Shown here one piece after another: positions 56,439 through 64,000 of a stretch of 64,000 bases of DNA. This DNA is from an uncultured Woeseiaceae bacterium (GTDB lineage Bacteria; Pseudomonadota; Gammaproteobacteria; Steroidobacterales; Woeseiaceae), in contig CAMYJB010000001.1 of NCBI GenBank assembly GCA_947258565.1, forward strand, positions 186,001 to 250,000, in the 5' to 3' direction. A program made the position numbers and the translations under genes. Below the pieces are notes generated by a model that was not told the DNA's origin, did no database searches, and saw only the letters and a list, made by a program, of their open reading frames with translations. Position 1 is the first letter of the stretch, and each line of letters opens with the position of its first letter.

Positions 56439-58223
56439 TCAGAAATCGGCCGTCAGCACGTCTTCGTCGAACAGCGGCGTACCTTTCGGCGGCCTCTCGC
56501 TGTTGCGCTCGACCCGCAGCCCCAGTTCCTGCGCAATCATGCGCATCGCCGCCTGCGCTTCCGATTCGCCCTTGAAGCCCTCGCCAACGACCATCGTGTT
56601 GCCGTCCTGATCGACCATATTGATGGCGTAATAGATGACGTGCCTGCCGCCCGACTGGGCCTTCATCGAAGATTTCTTCTTGAATCGCGCGAAACTGGAT
56701 CGCCTCATGCTTTTGCGGCGCACTGGCACGCCGAGCCAGCGCCGCACGACGTTGACCGATGTGCCATCCTGCGATACCTCGAGCGAATTCGTCATCATGT
56801 AGAACGCACCGAGCGCGACCAGCGCGCCGACGCCGCCAAAAATACCGCCGAAAATAGTCTGACCTTCCTGCACCACCAGGAACCAGCCGGCGACAGCGAA
56901 TACCAGGCCGACCAGGATCCCGGCCAGGTTCGGGCCGAGATACCGTCCGATAGGATAGAACATCGACTTGCCCATGGGGCCTTGTTGTATGCGGACGATG
57001 TCGCGAACCCTGCCGTCGGAAATCGCATTCTGCTCCCGGCGGCTCTTGTGCACGGCGCGATCGGAGAGATAACGCGATTCTTGCGCGGTCGCGTAGACCG
57101 GTATCTCGTAGTCGCGGTCGACGTCCGTGCCGGGCAGTTCGGCCCTCAGGTTCAGACGCCACGTGTAATAACTGTCGCCTTCCTGTGTAGCATCGGATTC
57201 GTCGAGTCCGTCGGGCACCTCGAAGCGGAACGTGAGGCGCGTTCCCTTAGCGCCCGGCTCCGCATGCGCAACGCATTCGTCCTGCCATTTAGCCTCTTCC
57301 TTGCGGCTGCGGTTCTTGCCGCTGCCGGAGACGTAGCTGTAAAGGTTGGTAAGCGTCAGCTGGCACTTCGCCGTGCTGTCGTACGGCAGGTTCAGGTCGA
57401 TCGTGCCGCCGACATGGCCCCCGATCGAGCCCGGGAAAGGATCCAGCGTGACGGGGGCAGGGCCGAAACGGCGCCACTCCAGCGTGCGACGCACGGCCCA
57501 GGTCAGCAACCCGATGCCGACCAGTGGAAAGAGCAGGGCGATAAGTGCCAGGTAATTCTGGTTGTCGACGACTTCCCTGTAGGCCATGAAAGGCGTCATC
57601 GCCGAGATAGCATTCCAGAGTGCGGCGAATATCCACGCGCCCCACATCGCGGCTCTGGAGCCCGAGCGGATTTCCGGCGTCTGCCACGCATCGTTCAGCA
57701 GCCAGGGCGCATCCTGATATTGCATCAGGGATGCATCTTTCTCCCGCGGGCCCATCCACGTATAGATGATCAGACCGAGCCCGATTCCGCCAAATACGAA
57801 CAGGAATATCGATCTGAATCCCACGAGTCCCCAGCGGATATTGCGGTCGATGACGGATTCCCGGGGAGCCGCCGGGTTCACCCAGACGGTGGCCGGCTCG
57901 CCGCGTGAGCGCAGTCCACTGAGCCGGTTGCCAAGGTCAGTCTGGTAGTTGCCGATATTGTCGGCGCCGTCCGAGAGGGCGACCCGTTCACCGGTGTAGG
58001 CTTGCCCACGATGCTGGTAGGTGTACTTCGCATACGCCTCGTAGCTATCGGAATCATCGCCCGTATGGGTCTCATAACCGGCAGCTATGAGCCGGGCCGG
58101 CACCGGCTCCCAGTCCTGCATGCGCCAGGCGTCGTGAAACGTGCTGCCGATGGACCACAGCATCCACACACCCACGCCGAAAAACGGTAGTGCGAAAAGC
58201 GTTACGAAGATTCTGCCTTTCAT
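56439..58223 (-). CDS. DUF3592 domain-containing membrane protein
   Basis: 594 residues from ATG 58223; the frame stays open upstream but that stretch is not protein-like. A first membrane segment (about 5-27) is followed by a DUF3592-type extracytoplasmic domain (about 38-130), two further membrane segments (about 145-170 and 195-260 region), a large soluble beta-rich domain (about 275-430) and another pair of segments (about 450-500) before a basic C-terminal domain. No enzymatic motif is visible. It converges with the 30-residue gene and stands apart from neighbours. Confidence 0.7.
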   Translation of the reverse strand: MKGRIFVTLFALPFFGVGVWMLWSIGSTFHDAWRMQDWEPVPARLIAAGYETHTGDDSDSYEAYAKYTYQHRGQAYTGERVALSDGADNIGNYQTDLGNRLSGLRSRGEPATVWVNPAAPRESVIDRNIRWGLVGFRSIFLFVFGGIGLGLIIYTWMGPREKDASLMQYQDAPWLLNDAWQTPEIRSGSRAAMWGAWIFAALWNAISAMTPFMAYREVVDNQNYLALIALLFPLVGIGLLTWAVRRTLEWRRFGPAPVTLDPFPGSIGGHVGGTIDLNLPYDSTAKCQLTLTNLYSYVSGSGKNRSRKEEAKWQDECVAHAEPGAKGTRLTFRFEVPDGLDESDATQEGDSYYTWRLNLRAELPGTDVDRDYEIPVYATAQESRYLSDRAVHKSRREQNAISDGRVRDIVRIQQGPMGKSMFYPIGRYLGPNLAGILVGLVFAVAGWFLVVQEGQTIFGGIFGGVGALVALGAFYMMTNSLEVSQDGTSVNVVRRWLGVPVRRKSMRRSSFARFKKKSSMKAQSGGRHVIYYAINMVDQDGNTMVVGEGFKGESEAQAAMRMIAQELGLRVERNSERPPKGTPLFDEDVLTADF

Positions 58224-58348
58224 GCGAATGCACCACGCCCCTGTTGCCACACGTTGAGGCCAGATTAGCAGTGCGTGACGGCGGCCGCCGTGAAGCGTGT
58301 CAGAAAAAACGTATTGGAAATAAAGCGTTGCGCCCGCGCGCAGGCGAT

Positions 58349-60223
58349 TCAGATGTCCGAGATGGACAGACGCACGAGCCGGGCCGTCTTCTTGTCGTGA
58401 TGCCGCTGCATTTTTCGCAGGATCTTGTCGAGCGTGTGAATGGCGCCGAGTATGTTCGGCCCTTTGTTCAGCATCACGCAGTCGGCACGTTGCGACATTG
58501 CGGCATCGGTAATCTCCGCGCGCGTCGGCGTGCCCTTCTTGGCCGCGCCCTCGAGCACCTGAGTCGCCCAGATCACCGGCACGTGTGCAGCCTCGCAGAT
58601 CCAAAGCATCTCTTCCTGGATTTCCGCAAGCCGCACCCAGCCGCACTCGATCGCCAGGTCGCCGCGAGCGATCATCATGCCGGCCGGATACCGCCGCATC
58701 ACCGCGAGCAGTATCTGCGGCAGCGCATTGAAGGCGCGCTTGGTCTCGATCTTGGCCACGATCGGCACGTCCTGCTCCAGGTACTGTCTCAACTCTTCCT
58801 GCAGGGCGATCACGTCCTCGGGGCGGCGCACAAAGGAGAGCGCCACGACGTCGGCATGCTCGACGACGAATGCGAGGTCCTCTCGATCCTTGACGGTGAT
58901 GCCCTCGAGGTCGAGGTCCGTGCCCGGAAAATTGATGCCCTTGTTGCTGCGCAGCCGGCTGCCGGTCGGCTTCGCGCTGGTAATGCGTACCACGATCTCT
59001 TCGCCTGACACCTTCTCGACAGTTCCCTCGATGCGCCCGTCATCGAGGCTTACCGGATCGTTGACCGCCACCTGCTCGAATATTTCGACCGGCCGGCACG
59101 AGACGCGAGCGGGCGTCGTTACCACGTCGTCCTTGTCGAGCACGGCAGGTGCACCCGGCGCTCCGTCCCGCGTCAGAATCAGCGGATCCCCGACGTGCAG
59201 CATGATGGGCTGTTCCACCGGTGGCAGCTCGCCAAAGCGAAATTCCGGTTCTTCACCCGTCGTGCGCGACACCACCCGGAAGCTCAGACCGGTACCAATG
59301 TAGGCCGTTTTGTAGAGTTCCAGCACCAGCCCCTTATTGTCCTTGACGACGACTTCGAGTTTGCGGCGCCGGCCGCGCGTGTCTTTGAAACGCAGCAGGT
59401 CGCCGATCTCCGCCAACTCGATAGCCCGGCGCGGCACCGGAACGACAGCGGATTTGGTGCCGGCCCATGGCTCGTCGTCCGGAATGCAGCGCACCCGCCT
59501 CGGGGCGAGAACCTGGCCCAGCGCATCGCGCCTTGGCCGCAGCCTCAATACTCTGGGACCAGGCTGCAGCTGCCCGGTGCGGAACTTGGGTCCGCCCAGG
59601 TCCATCATGATCCGGCAAGGCCTGCCGAGCTTGTCGCTCGCATGTCGCACGTTGCGGATCATGCCCAGCCAGGCCTCCTGCGTATCATGTGCGCAGTTGA
59701 TTCGCGCCAGGTCCATGCCCGCTGACATGAGACCGCGCACGTAGTCGTAGTCCTCGGCCGCCGTGGCCGGTAATGTCACCATGATCGGTACGGCGCGATC
59801 CGCCGGGGGCTCGCCGAGCAATGCCCGCGCATGCAGCTGCAGGCGTTTTTCGCCGGGCGGGAAGGGCAGGTGGCCGGTGTCGCTGTCCGCCGCGTCGTCG
59901 GAGATCCTGAGCAACGCACGCTGAACGCTATGAATGCTCGCCAGCACGTGGTGCTCCGCACGCCCCAGCGAGGACAGGCCGAGCTCGGTAAGCCGCTCCT
60001 GCAACTCACCGATGTCGTACTGGCGAAGTGCGATGTAATGCAGCAGGTTGCGCGCGCTGGCCGCGAAATTCGGGTGGACCTGCTGCAGCTCCGGTTCGAA
60101 GCGCGCCTCCAGCGCCTCGGCGCGCTCCCGGATACGTTGCAGCTGCTGCCGCAGCGACACCAGGTCGCCATGCACTGCCCCGGTCTCAGGGCGCGAGGCG
60201 GTCGATTCGCCAGCGGTCATCAT
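58349..60223 (-). CDS. Atypical pyruvate kinase with N-terminal helical extension
   Basis: 624 residues. The first 130 residues are helical and not part of pyruvate kinase (LVSLRQQLQRIRERAEALEARF region). The catalytic barrel begins near 145 (IMVTLPATAAEDYDYVRGLMSAGMDLARINCAH) and continues with MMDLGGPKFRTG, IVAKIETKRAFNAL and MMIARGDLAIECGW, then WATQVLEGAAKKGTPTRAEITDAA. The B-domain is enlarged by about 100 residues. The usual C-terminal allosteric domain is missing, as the protein ends soon after the barrel. Key lysine and metal residues appear present, so it may be active but regulated differently. It overlaps pdxH by 38 bases. Confidence 0.8.
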   Translation of the reverse strand: MMTAGESTASRPETGAVHGDLVSLRQQLQRIRERAEALEARFEPELQQVHPNFAASARNLLHYIALRQYDIGELQERLTELGLSSLGRAEHHVLASIHSVQRALLRISDDAADSDTGHLPFPPGEKRLQLHARALLGEPPADRAVPIMVTLPATAAEDYDYVRGLMSAGMDLARINCAHDTQEAWLGMIRNVRHASDKLGRPCRIMMDLGGPKFRTGQLQPGPRVLRLRPRRDALGQVLAPRRVRCIPDDEPWAGTKSAVVPVPRRAIELAEIGDLLRFKDTRGRRRKLEVVVKDNKGLVLELYKTAYIGTGLSFRVVSRTTGEEPEFRFGELPPVEQPIMLHVGDPLILTRDGAPGAPAVLDKDDVVTTPARVSCRPVEIFEQVAVNDPVSLDDGRIEGTVEKVSGEEIVVRITSAKPTGSRLRSNKGINFPGTDLDLEGITVKDREDLAFVVEHADVVALSFVRRPEDVIALQEELRQYLEQDVPIVAKIETKRAFNALPQILLAVMRRYPAGMMIARGDLAIECGWVRLAEIQEEMLWICEAAHVPVIWATQVLEGAAKKGTPTRAEITDAAMSQRADCVMLNKGPNILGAIHTLDKILRKMQRHHDKKTARLVRLSISDI

Positions 60224-60866
60224 CTTGTCTCGTGTAAATAAAACGATCGTGCAATCGATTCGTGCGTCCCTGCCAGAATTCCATCTCCTCGGGGATTACC
60301 CGGTAGCCGCCCCAGAAAGAGGGCAGCGGCACTTCCCTGTCGCGGAACTTCTGTTTCAGTTCCTCGAACTTCGCCTCGAGCAGCGAGCGCGTCGAGATGA
60401 TGCTGCTTTGCGACGACACCCAGGCACCAATCTGGCTGCCACGCGGTCGGGTTGCAAAATACCGGAGCGTCTCGCTCGTCGGGATTTTCCCGGCGCGGCC
60501 GCGAATCGAGATCTGCCGTCCCAGTTCGCGCCAGAAGAACAACAGGGCGACATGTGCGTTAGCGGCGATGTGGCCGGCTTTACTGCTCTCGAGATTGGTA
60601 AAGAACACGAAACCGCGTTGATCGAAATATTTCAGCAACACCGTGCGCGAGGCGGGCCGGTTCCCGGCATCCACCGTCGAGAGCGTCATCGCGTTCGGGT
60701 CCATCCGGTCCGAATCGCACGCCTCACCGAACCAGAGTCCGAACTGGACAATCGGATCTTTGTCGAGATCGTCACGCTCGAGTGCCGGCCCCGTCGCCGA
60801 CCGGCGCAGGTCGGACACGTCCATGGCGGTACGAGGCAAGGAATCGTCGCGATTACTGGAATCCAC
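60186..60866 (-). CDS. pdxH: Pyridoxamine 5'-phosphate oxidase
   Basis: A 226-residue FMN enzyme that makes pyridoxal phosphate. Family blocks are NAMTLSTVDAGNRPASRTVLLKYFDQRGFVFFTN, ESSKAGHIAANAHVALLFFW, ISIRGRAGKI and the C-terminal EFWQGRTNRLHDR with catalytic-site arginine and histidine. It is upstream of, and overlaps, the atypical pyruvate kinase gene on the same strand, so the two are probably co-expressed. Confidence 0.95.
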   Translation of the reverse strand: MDSSNRDDSLPRTAMDVSDLRRSATGPALERDDLDKDPIVQFGLWFGEACDSDRMDPNAMTLSTVDAGNRPASRTVLLKYFDQRGFVFFTNLESSKAGHIAANAHVALLFFWRELGRQISIRGRAGKIPTSETLRYFATRPRGSQIGAWVSSQSSIISTRSLLEAKFEELKQKFRDREVPLPSFWGGYRVIPEEMEFWQGRTNRLHDRFIYTRQDDDRWRIDRLAP

Positions 60867-60985
60867 AGCCGGGCCCTGATTCGGTTCCAGCCGGTATCCT
60901 AGTACGATTGCCGGGCCGAGTGGCAGTCGTTATTGCCCCTATGCCGTGCCGTCCCGAGAAGCCCCAATAAACGCGGAATCTCCGT

Positions 60986-60991
60986 TATAAT
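60986..60991 (+). promoter_or_regulatory. -10 element for tRNA-Leu
   Basis: A perfect TATAAT lies 51 bases before tRNA-Leu. No good -35 is visible at 16-18 bases, so only the -10 is claimed. Confidence 0.45.
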
Positions 60992-61042
60992 GTTCGGCTG
61001 GACGGTAGTTACGGGTTCCAGAGTCAGGCCGGGCTCGGTCAA

Positions 61043-61127
<85 letters not shown>

Positions 61128-61215
61128 GCTCTCGCTGTCTAACCCATTGAATTTAAGAGATAGTTTTTCACCAGCCGCACTGCACGCGCGCCTGGTGGCG
61201 GAAAGGATTGAAGTC

Positions 61216-62505
61216 ATGCAGGTCACTGTCGAATCGACGGGAACGCTGGAGCGGCGCATGCGTGTCGAGCTGCCCGCCGAACGCATTGAGAAAGAGGTCG
61301 ATAGCCGCCTGAAGTCGGTCGGCAAGAACGTCAAGATCAAGGGCTTTCGTCCCGGCAAGGTGCCGCCCAAGGTCGTGAAGCAGCGCTACGGCGCGCAGAT
61401 TCGCCAGGAAGTCCTGTCGGAGCTGATGCAGCAAAGCTACTCCGACGCGGTCCAGCAGGAAAACCTGAACCCGGCAGGCGGACCGCAGATCGAAACGGAG
61501 GCGGCAGGCGACGGCAAGGGCTTCACCTACGTCGCGACGTTCGAAGTCATGCCCGATATCGAGCTCAAGGGGCTCGACAAGATCAAGGTCGAAAAGGCCG
61601 AGGTCGAGATCGGGGACAGTGACCTCGATGACATGATCGAGAATCTGAGGAAGCAGAAAGCGACCTGGACCGAGGTCGACCGCACGAGTGCGACCGGCGA
61701 CCGGGTCGTCGTCGACTTCGACGGCACGCTCAAGGGTGAGCCCATTGAGGGCGGCCAGGGCAAGGAAGTGCCCGTAATTCTCGGCCAGGGCCAGATGCTG
61801 GCGGATTTCGAAAAAGGGCTTACCGGGGTCAGGGCCGGCGAGGAGAAGGCCTTCAAGGTCAAGTTCCCGAAGGACTACCACGCCGAAGACCTGCAGGGCC
61901 AGAAAGTCGATTTCACGATCCGGACGCATCGCGTCGAGGAGGAAACCCTGCCGCCTGTCGATGACGGGCTGGCGGAGATGTTCAATGTCCAGGAGGGCGG
62001 TCTCGACAAATTCAAAGCCGATGTCATCGACAATATGCGCCACGAGGCCGACCAGAAGGTGAAGGCGCAGGTACGGGAACAAATCATGGATGAACTGCTG
62101 GCGGCGAACCCGGTCGAAATACCGCAGGCACTCAAACACCAGGAAATGCAATCAATGCAGCACGAGGCGATGCAGCGCCTCGGCATCGAGGATCACGACC
62201 AGGCCCCGCCGCTGGAAAATTTCGCCGAATCCGCCGAAAAGCGCGTGCGCCTCGGGCTGCTCATCCGGCAGTTGATCACGGACCAGGACCTGACGCTCAA
62301 CGAAGACCTCGTCCGGGCTCACGTGGAGGATATGTGCGCCGGCTACGAGAACTTCGACGAGATGGTCAACATGTACATGAGCACACCACAGGTGCGCCAG
62401 CAGGTCGAGCCGGTCGTGCTCGAACAGATGGCGTTCGACTGGCTGCTGGAGCACGGCAAGGTGAAAGCCCGGAAAGTCGGCTTCAGGGAAATCATGAACG
62501 GCTGA
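61216..62505 (+). CDS. tig: Trigger factor
   Basis: 429 residues from ATG 61216 (AAGGA about eight bases upstream). The N-terminal ribosome-docking domain carries GFRPGKVPPKVVKQRYG (about 45-60), followed by the FKBP-type isomerase domain (about 150-245) and the helical chaperone arms. It folds nascent chains at the exit tunnel. It starts the tig-clpP-clpX order. Confidence 0.96.
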   Translation: MQVTVESTGTLERRMRVELPAERIEKEVDSRLKSVGKNVKIKGFRPGKVPPKVVKQRYGAQIRQEVLSELMQQSYSDAVQQENLNPAGGPQIETEAAGDGKGFTYVATFEVMPDIELKGLDKIKVEKAEVEIGDSDLDDMIENLRKQKATWTEVDRTSATGDRVVVDFDGTLKGEPIEGGQGKEVPVILGQGQMLADFEKGLTGVRAGEEKAFKVKFPKDYHAEDLQGQKVDFTIRTHRVEEETLPPVDDGLAEMFNVQEGGLDKFKADVIDNMRHEADQKVKAQVREQIMDELLAANPVEIPQALKHQEMQSMQHEAMQRLGIEDHDQAPPLENFAESAEKRVRLGLLIRQLITDQDLTLNEDLVRAHVEDMCAGYENFDEMVNMYMSTPQVRQQVEPVVLEQMAFDWLLEHGKVKARKVGFREIMNG

Positions 62506-62578
62506 CGGTCACATTGGAATACCTGAACGCACGGATTCGTGAGAAAATAGACACTTCAAAACCGCAGCAGGCACACAC

Positions 62579-63202
62579 ATGAGCGCAACCGCACTGAATC
62601 TCGTTCCGATGGTCGTTGAACAGACGGCGCGCGGCGAGCGAGCGTACGATATCTATTCTCGGCTCCTGAAGGAGCGCGTCGTTTTTATCGTGGGGCCCGT
62701 GGAAGACCACATGGCGAATCTCGTGGTCGCGCAACTCTTGTTTCTGGAGTCGGAGAACCCGAGCAAGGACATCCATCTCTACATCAACTCGCCGGGGGGC
62801 GCGGTTACCTCGGGGTTGTCGATCTACGACACGATGCAGTTCATCAACTGCGATATCTCCACCATCTGCATCGGCCAGGCCGCGAGCATGGGCGCCCTGT
62901 TGCTGGCCGGCGGCACGCACGGCAAGCGGGCGGCGCTGCCACACTCGCGCGTGATGGTGCATCAGCCGAGCGCGGGTTTCCAGGGGCAGGCCACGGACAT
63001 CAGCATCCACGCGAACGAGGTCCTGGAACTGAAACACCGCCTGAACGAGATTATGGCGAAACACACCGGGCAGACACTCGAGACGATCGAGAAGGACCTG
63101 GAGCGCGACAACTTCATGAGCGCCGTATCAGCGGTCAAATACGGGCTCATTGACACCGTCCTTGAACAACGCAGCGAGATGAAGAGCGCGAAGAAGGACT
63201 GA
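62579..63202 (+). CDS. clpP: ATP-dependent Clp protease proteolytic subunit
   Basis: A 207-residue serine peptidase that forms the 14-mer chamber fed by ClpX or ClpA. The catalytic triad is visible as GQAASMGA (serine, about 103), MVHQPS (histidine, about 128) and LERDNFMS (aspartate, about 177). The first 14 residues are a typical propeptide. clpX follows after 134 bases, which may contain its own promoter. Confidence 0.97.
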   Translation: MSATALNLVPMVVEQTARGERAYDIYSRLLKERVVFIVGPVEDHMANLVVAQLLFLESENPSKDIHLYINSPGGAVTSGLSIYDTMQFINCDISTICIGQAASMGALLLAGGTHGKRAALPHSRVMVHQPSAGFQGQATDISIHANEVLELKHRLNEIMAKHTGQTLETIEKDLERDNFMSAVSAVKYGLIDTVLEQRSEMKSAKKD

Positions 63203-63336
63203 TCACATTAAAATCAATCACTTATAGTGCGAGTCGTCGCAGATGAGACGTGCCGCTTTGCACCCCGAAAAGCCGCATGTTATATACAGTCCCAGTCGTA
63301 ACAGACTGATTTTCGAGTCACAGAGGCCGATCCTGC

Positions 63337-64000
63337 ATGAGCGATGAGACCCGCGGTAAGAGCGAAGACGGAAAACTCCTCTACTGTTCTTTTTGCGGCA
63401 AGAGCCAGCACGAAGTACGCAAGCTGATTGCGGGCCCCTCTGTTTTCATCTGCGACGAATGTGTCGAGTTGTGCAACGACATCATTCGTGAAGAACTCGA
63501 AGACTCCGGCGAGGCCGGTCGCGACAAGCTGCCGAAACCGCAGGAGATCAACGCGATTCTCGACGAGTACGTCATCGGCCAGGCCCGGGCCAAGAAGGTC
63601 CTGTCGGTCGCCGTTTACAACCACTACAAGCGTCTTAACGATCGCCTCGACGATCGCAGCAAAGACGATATAGAACTCGCAAAGTCGAACATCCTTCTGA
63701 TCGGCCCGACGGGTTGCGGCAAGACGCTGCTGGCCGAGACCCTGGCCCGGCTCCTGAACGTCCCCTTCACGATTGCCGATGCCACGACGCTCACCGAGGC
63801 GGGTTACGTCGGCGAGGACGTCGAGAACATCATCCAGAAGCTGCTGCAGAAGTGCGACTACGATGTCGACAAAGCGCAAACGGGTATCGTCTATATCGAC
63901 GAAATCGACAAGATCTCGCGCAAGTCGGACAACCCGTCGATTACGCGCGACGTGTCCGGCGAAGGTGTGCAGCAGGCGCTGCTGAAGCTCATCGAGGGCA
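63337..64000 (+). CDS. clpX: ATP-dependent Clp protease ATP-binding subunit ClpX (3' end off window)
   Basis: The first 221 residues of ClpX. The N-terminal zinc-binding domain uses YCSFCGKSQ and ICDECVELC (four cysteines). The AAA+ domain begins with the Walker A motif [10 protein letters not shown] and continues with [18 protein letters not shown] and the Walker [11 protein letters not shown]. It unfolds substrates for ClpP. The gene runs off the end of the window. Confidence 0.97.
   Translation, partial: MSDETRGKSEDGKLLYCSFCGKSQHEVRKLIAGPSVFICDECVELCNDIIREELEDSGEAGRDKLPKPQEINAILDEYVIGQARAKKVLSVAVYNHYKRLNDRLDDRSKDDIELAKSNILLIGPTGCGKTLLAETLARLLNVPFTIADATTLTEAGYVGEDVENIIQKLLQKCDYDVDKAQTGIVYIDEIDKISRKSDNPSITRDVSGEGVQQALLKLIEG

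Overview
The window is 64 kb of a GC-rich (about 60-65% by eye) gammaproteobacterial chromosome. Three gene orders support this: glyA-nrdR-ribD-ribE-ribBA-ribH-nusB-thiL-pgpA; aroC-asd-fimV-truA-accD-folC-SPOR-cvpA-purF; and tRNA-Leu-tig-clpP-clpX. Type IV pilus factors (FimV, a FimX-like protein), LpxH and an EpmA/EF-P pair fit the same class. A marine or sediment lineage of the Chromatiales/Woeseiaceae kind is plausible from the octaheme cytochrome and the gene mix, but this is inference. The window is almost entirely housekeeping chromosome. No prophage, CRISPR array or complete insertion sequence was seen.

Layout. 1-3.1 kb: a truncated zinc-ribbon gene, ettA and a histone-deacetylase-family hydrolase. 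3.2-10.5 kb: one-carbon, nucleotide and flavin operon, in which a 264-bp structured inverted-repeat element sits exactly at the ribD/ribE junction. 10.5-17.3 kb: a Ser/Thr kinase with a cyclic-nucleotide-binding domain, an M20 peptidase, an unidentified lipoprotein, xseB, then a rubrerythrin / two-cluster Fe-S protein / DUF3501 cluster behind a strong promoter with two overlapping Fur/PerR-like palindromes. 17.4-21.6 kb: parE and parC. 21.9-26.3 kb: a FimV-like protein and a degenerate REC-PAS-GGDEF-EAL (FimX-like) protein, with a perfect CRP/Vfr-type site between them. 26.6-30.6 kb: efp, convergent with psd-epmA-msrC, plus copper delivery genes (SCO, PCuAC). 30.7-43.1 kb: prmB-aroC-asd-fimV-truA-accD-folC-SPOR-cvpA-purF. 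43.2-47.5 kb: a degenerate REC-kinase fusion coupled to miaE, then lpxH, ppiA, and an HxlR regulator divergent from a small membrane protein. 47.5-51 kb: tRNA-Pro/Arg/His with a duplicated tRNA-His 3' end, an S9 peptidase lipoprotein, and tRNA-Lys. 51.3-54.2 kb: a somewhat lower-GC pair (epimerase, asparagine-synthase-type amidotransferase) suggesting surface polysaccharide work. 54.3-60.9 kb: octaheme cytochrome lipoprotein, a 30-residue membrane peptide, a DUF3592 membrane protein, an unusual pyruvate kinase and pdxH. 61-64 kb: tRNA-Leu, tig, clpP and the start of clpX.

The most notable non-gene signals are: the element splitting ribD from ribE; three dispersed copies of a ~90-nt palindromic repeat (11.9, 21.7 and 26.5 kb); the tRNA-His 3'-end duplication; and the operator architecture before rubrerythrin. 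All functional calls come from reading motifs; no database search was run.
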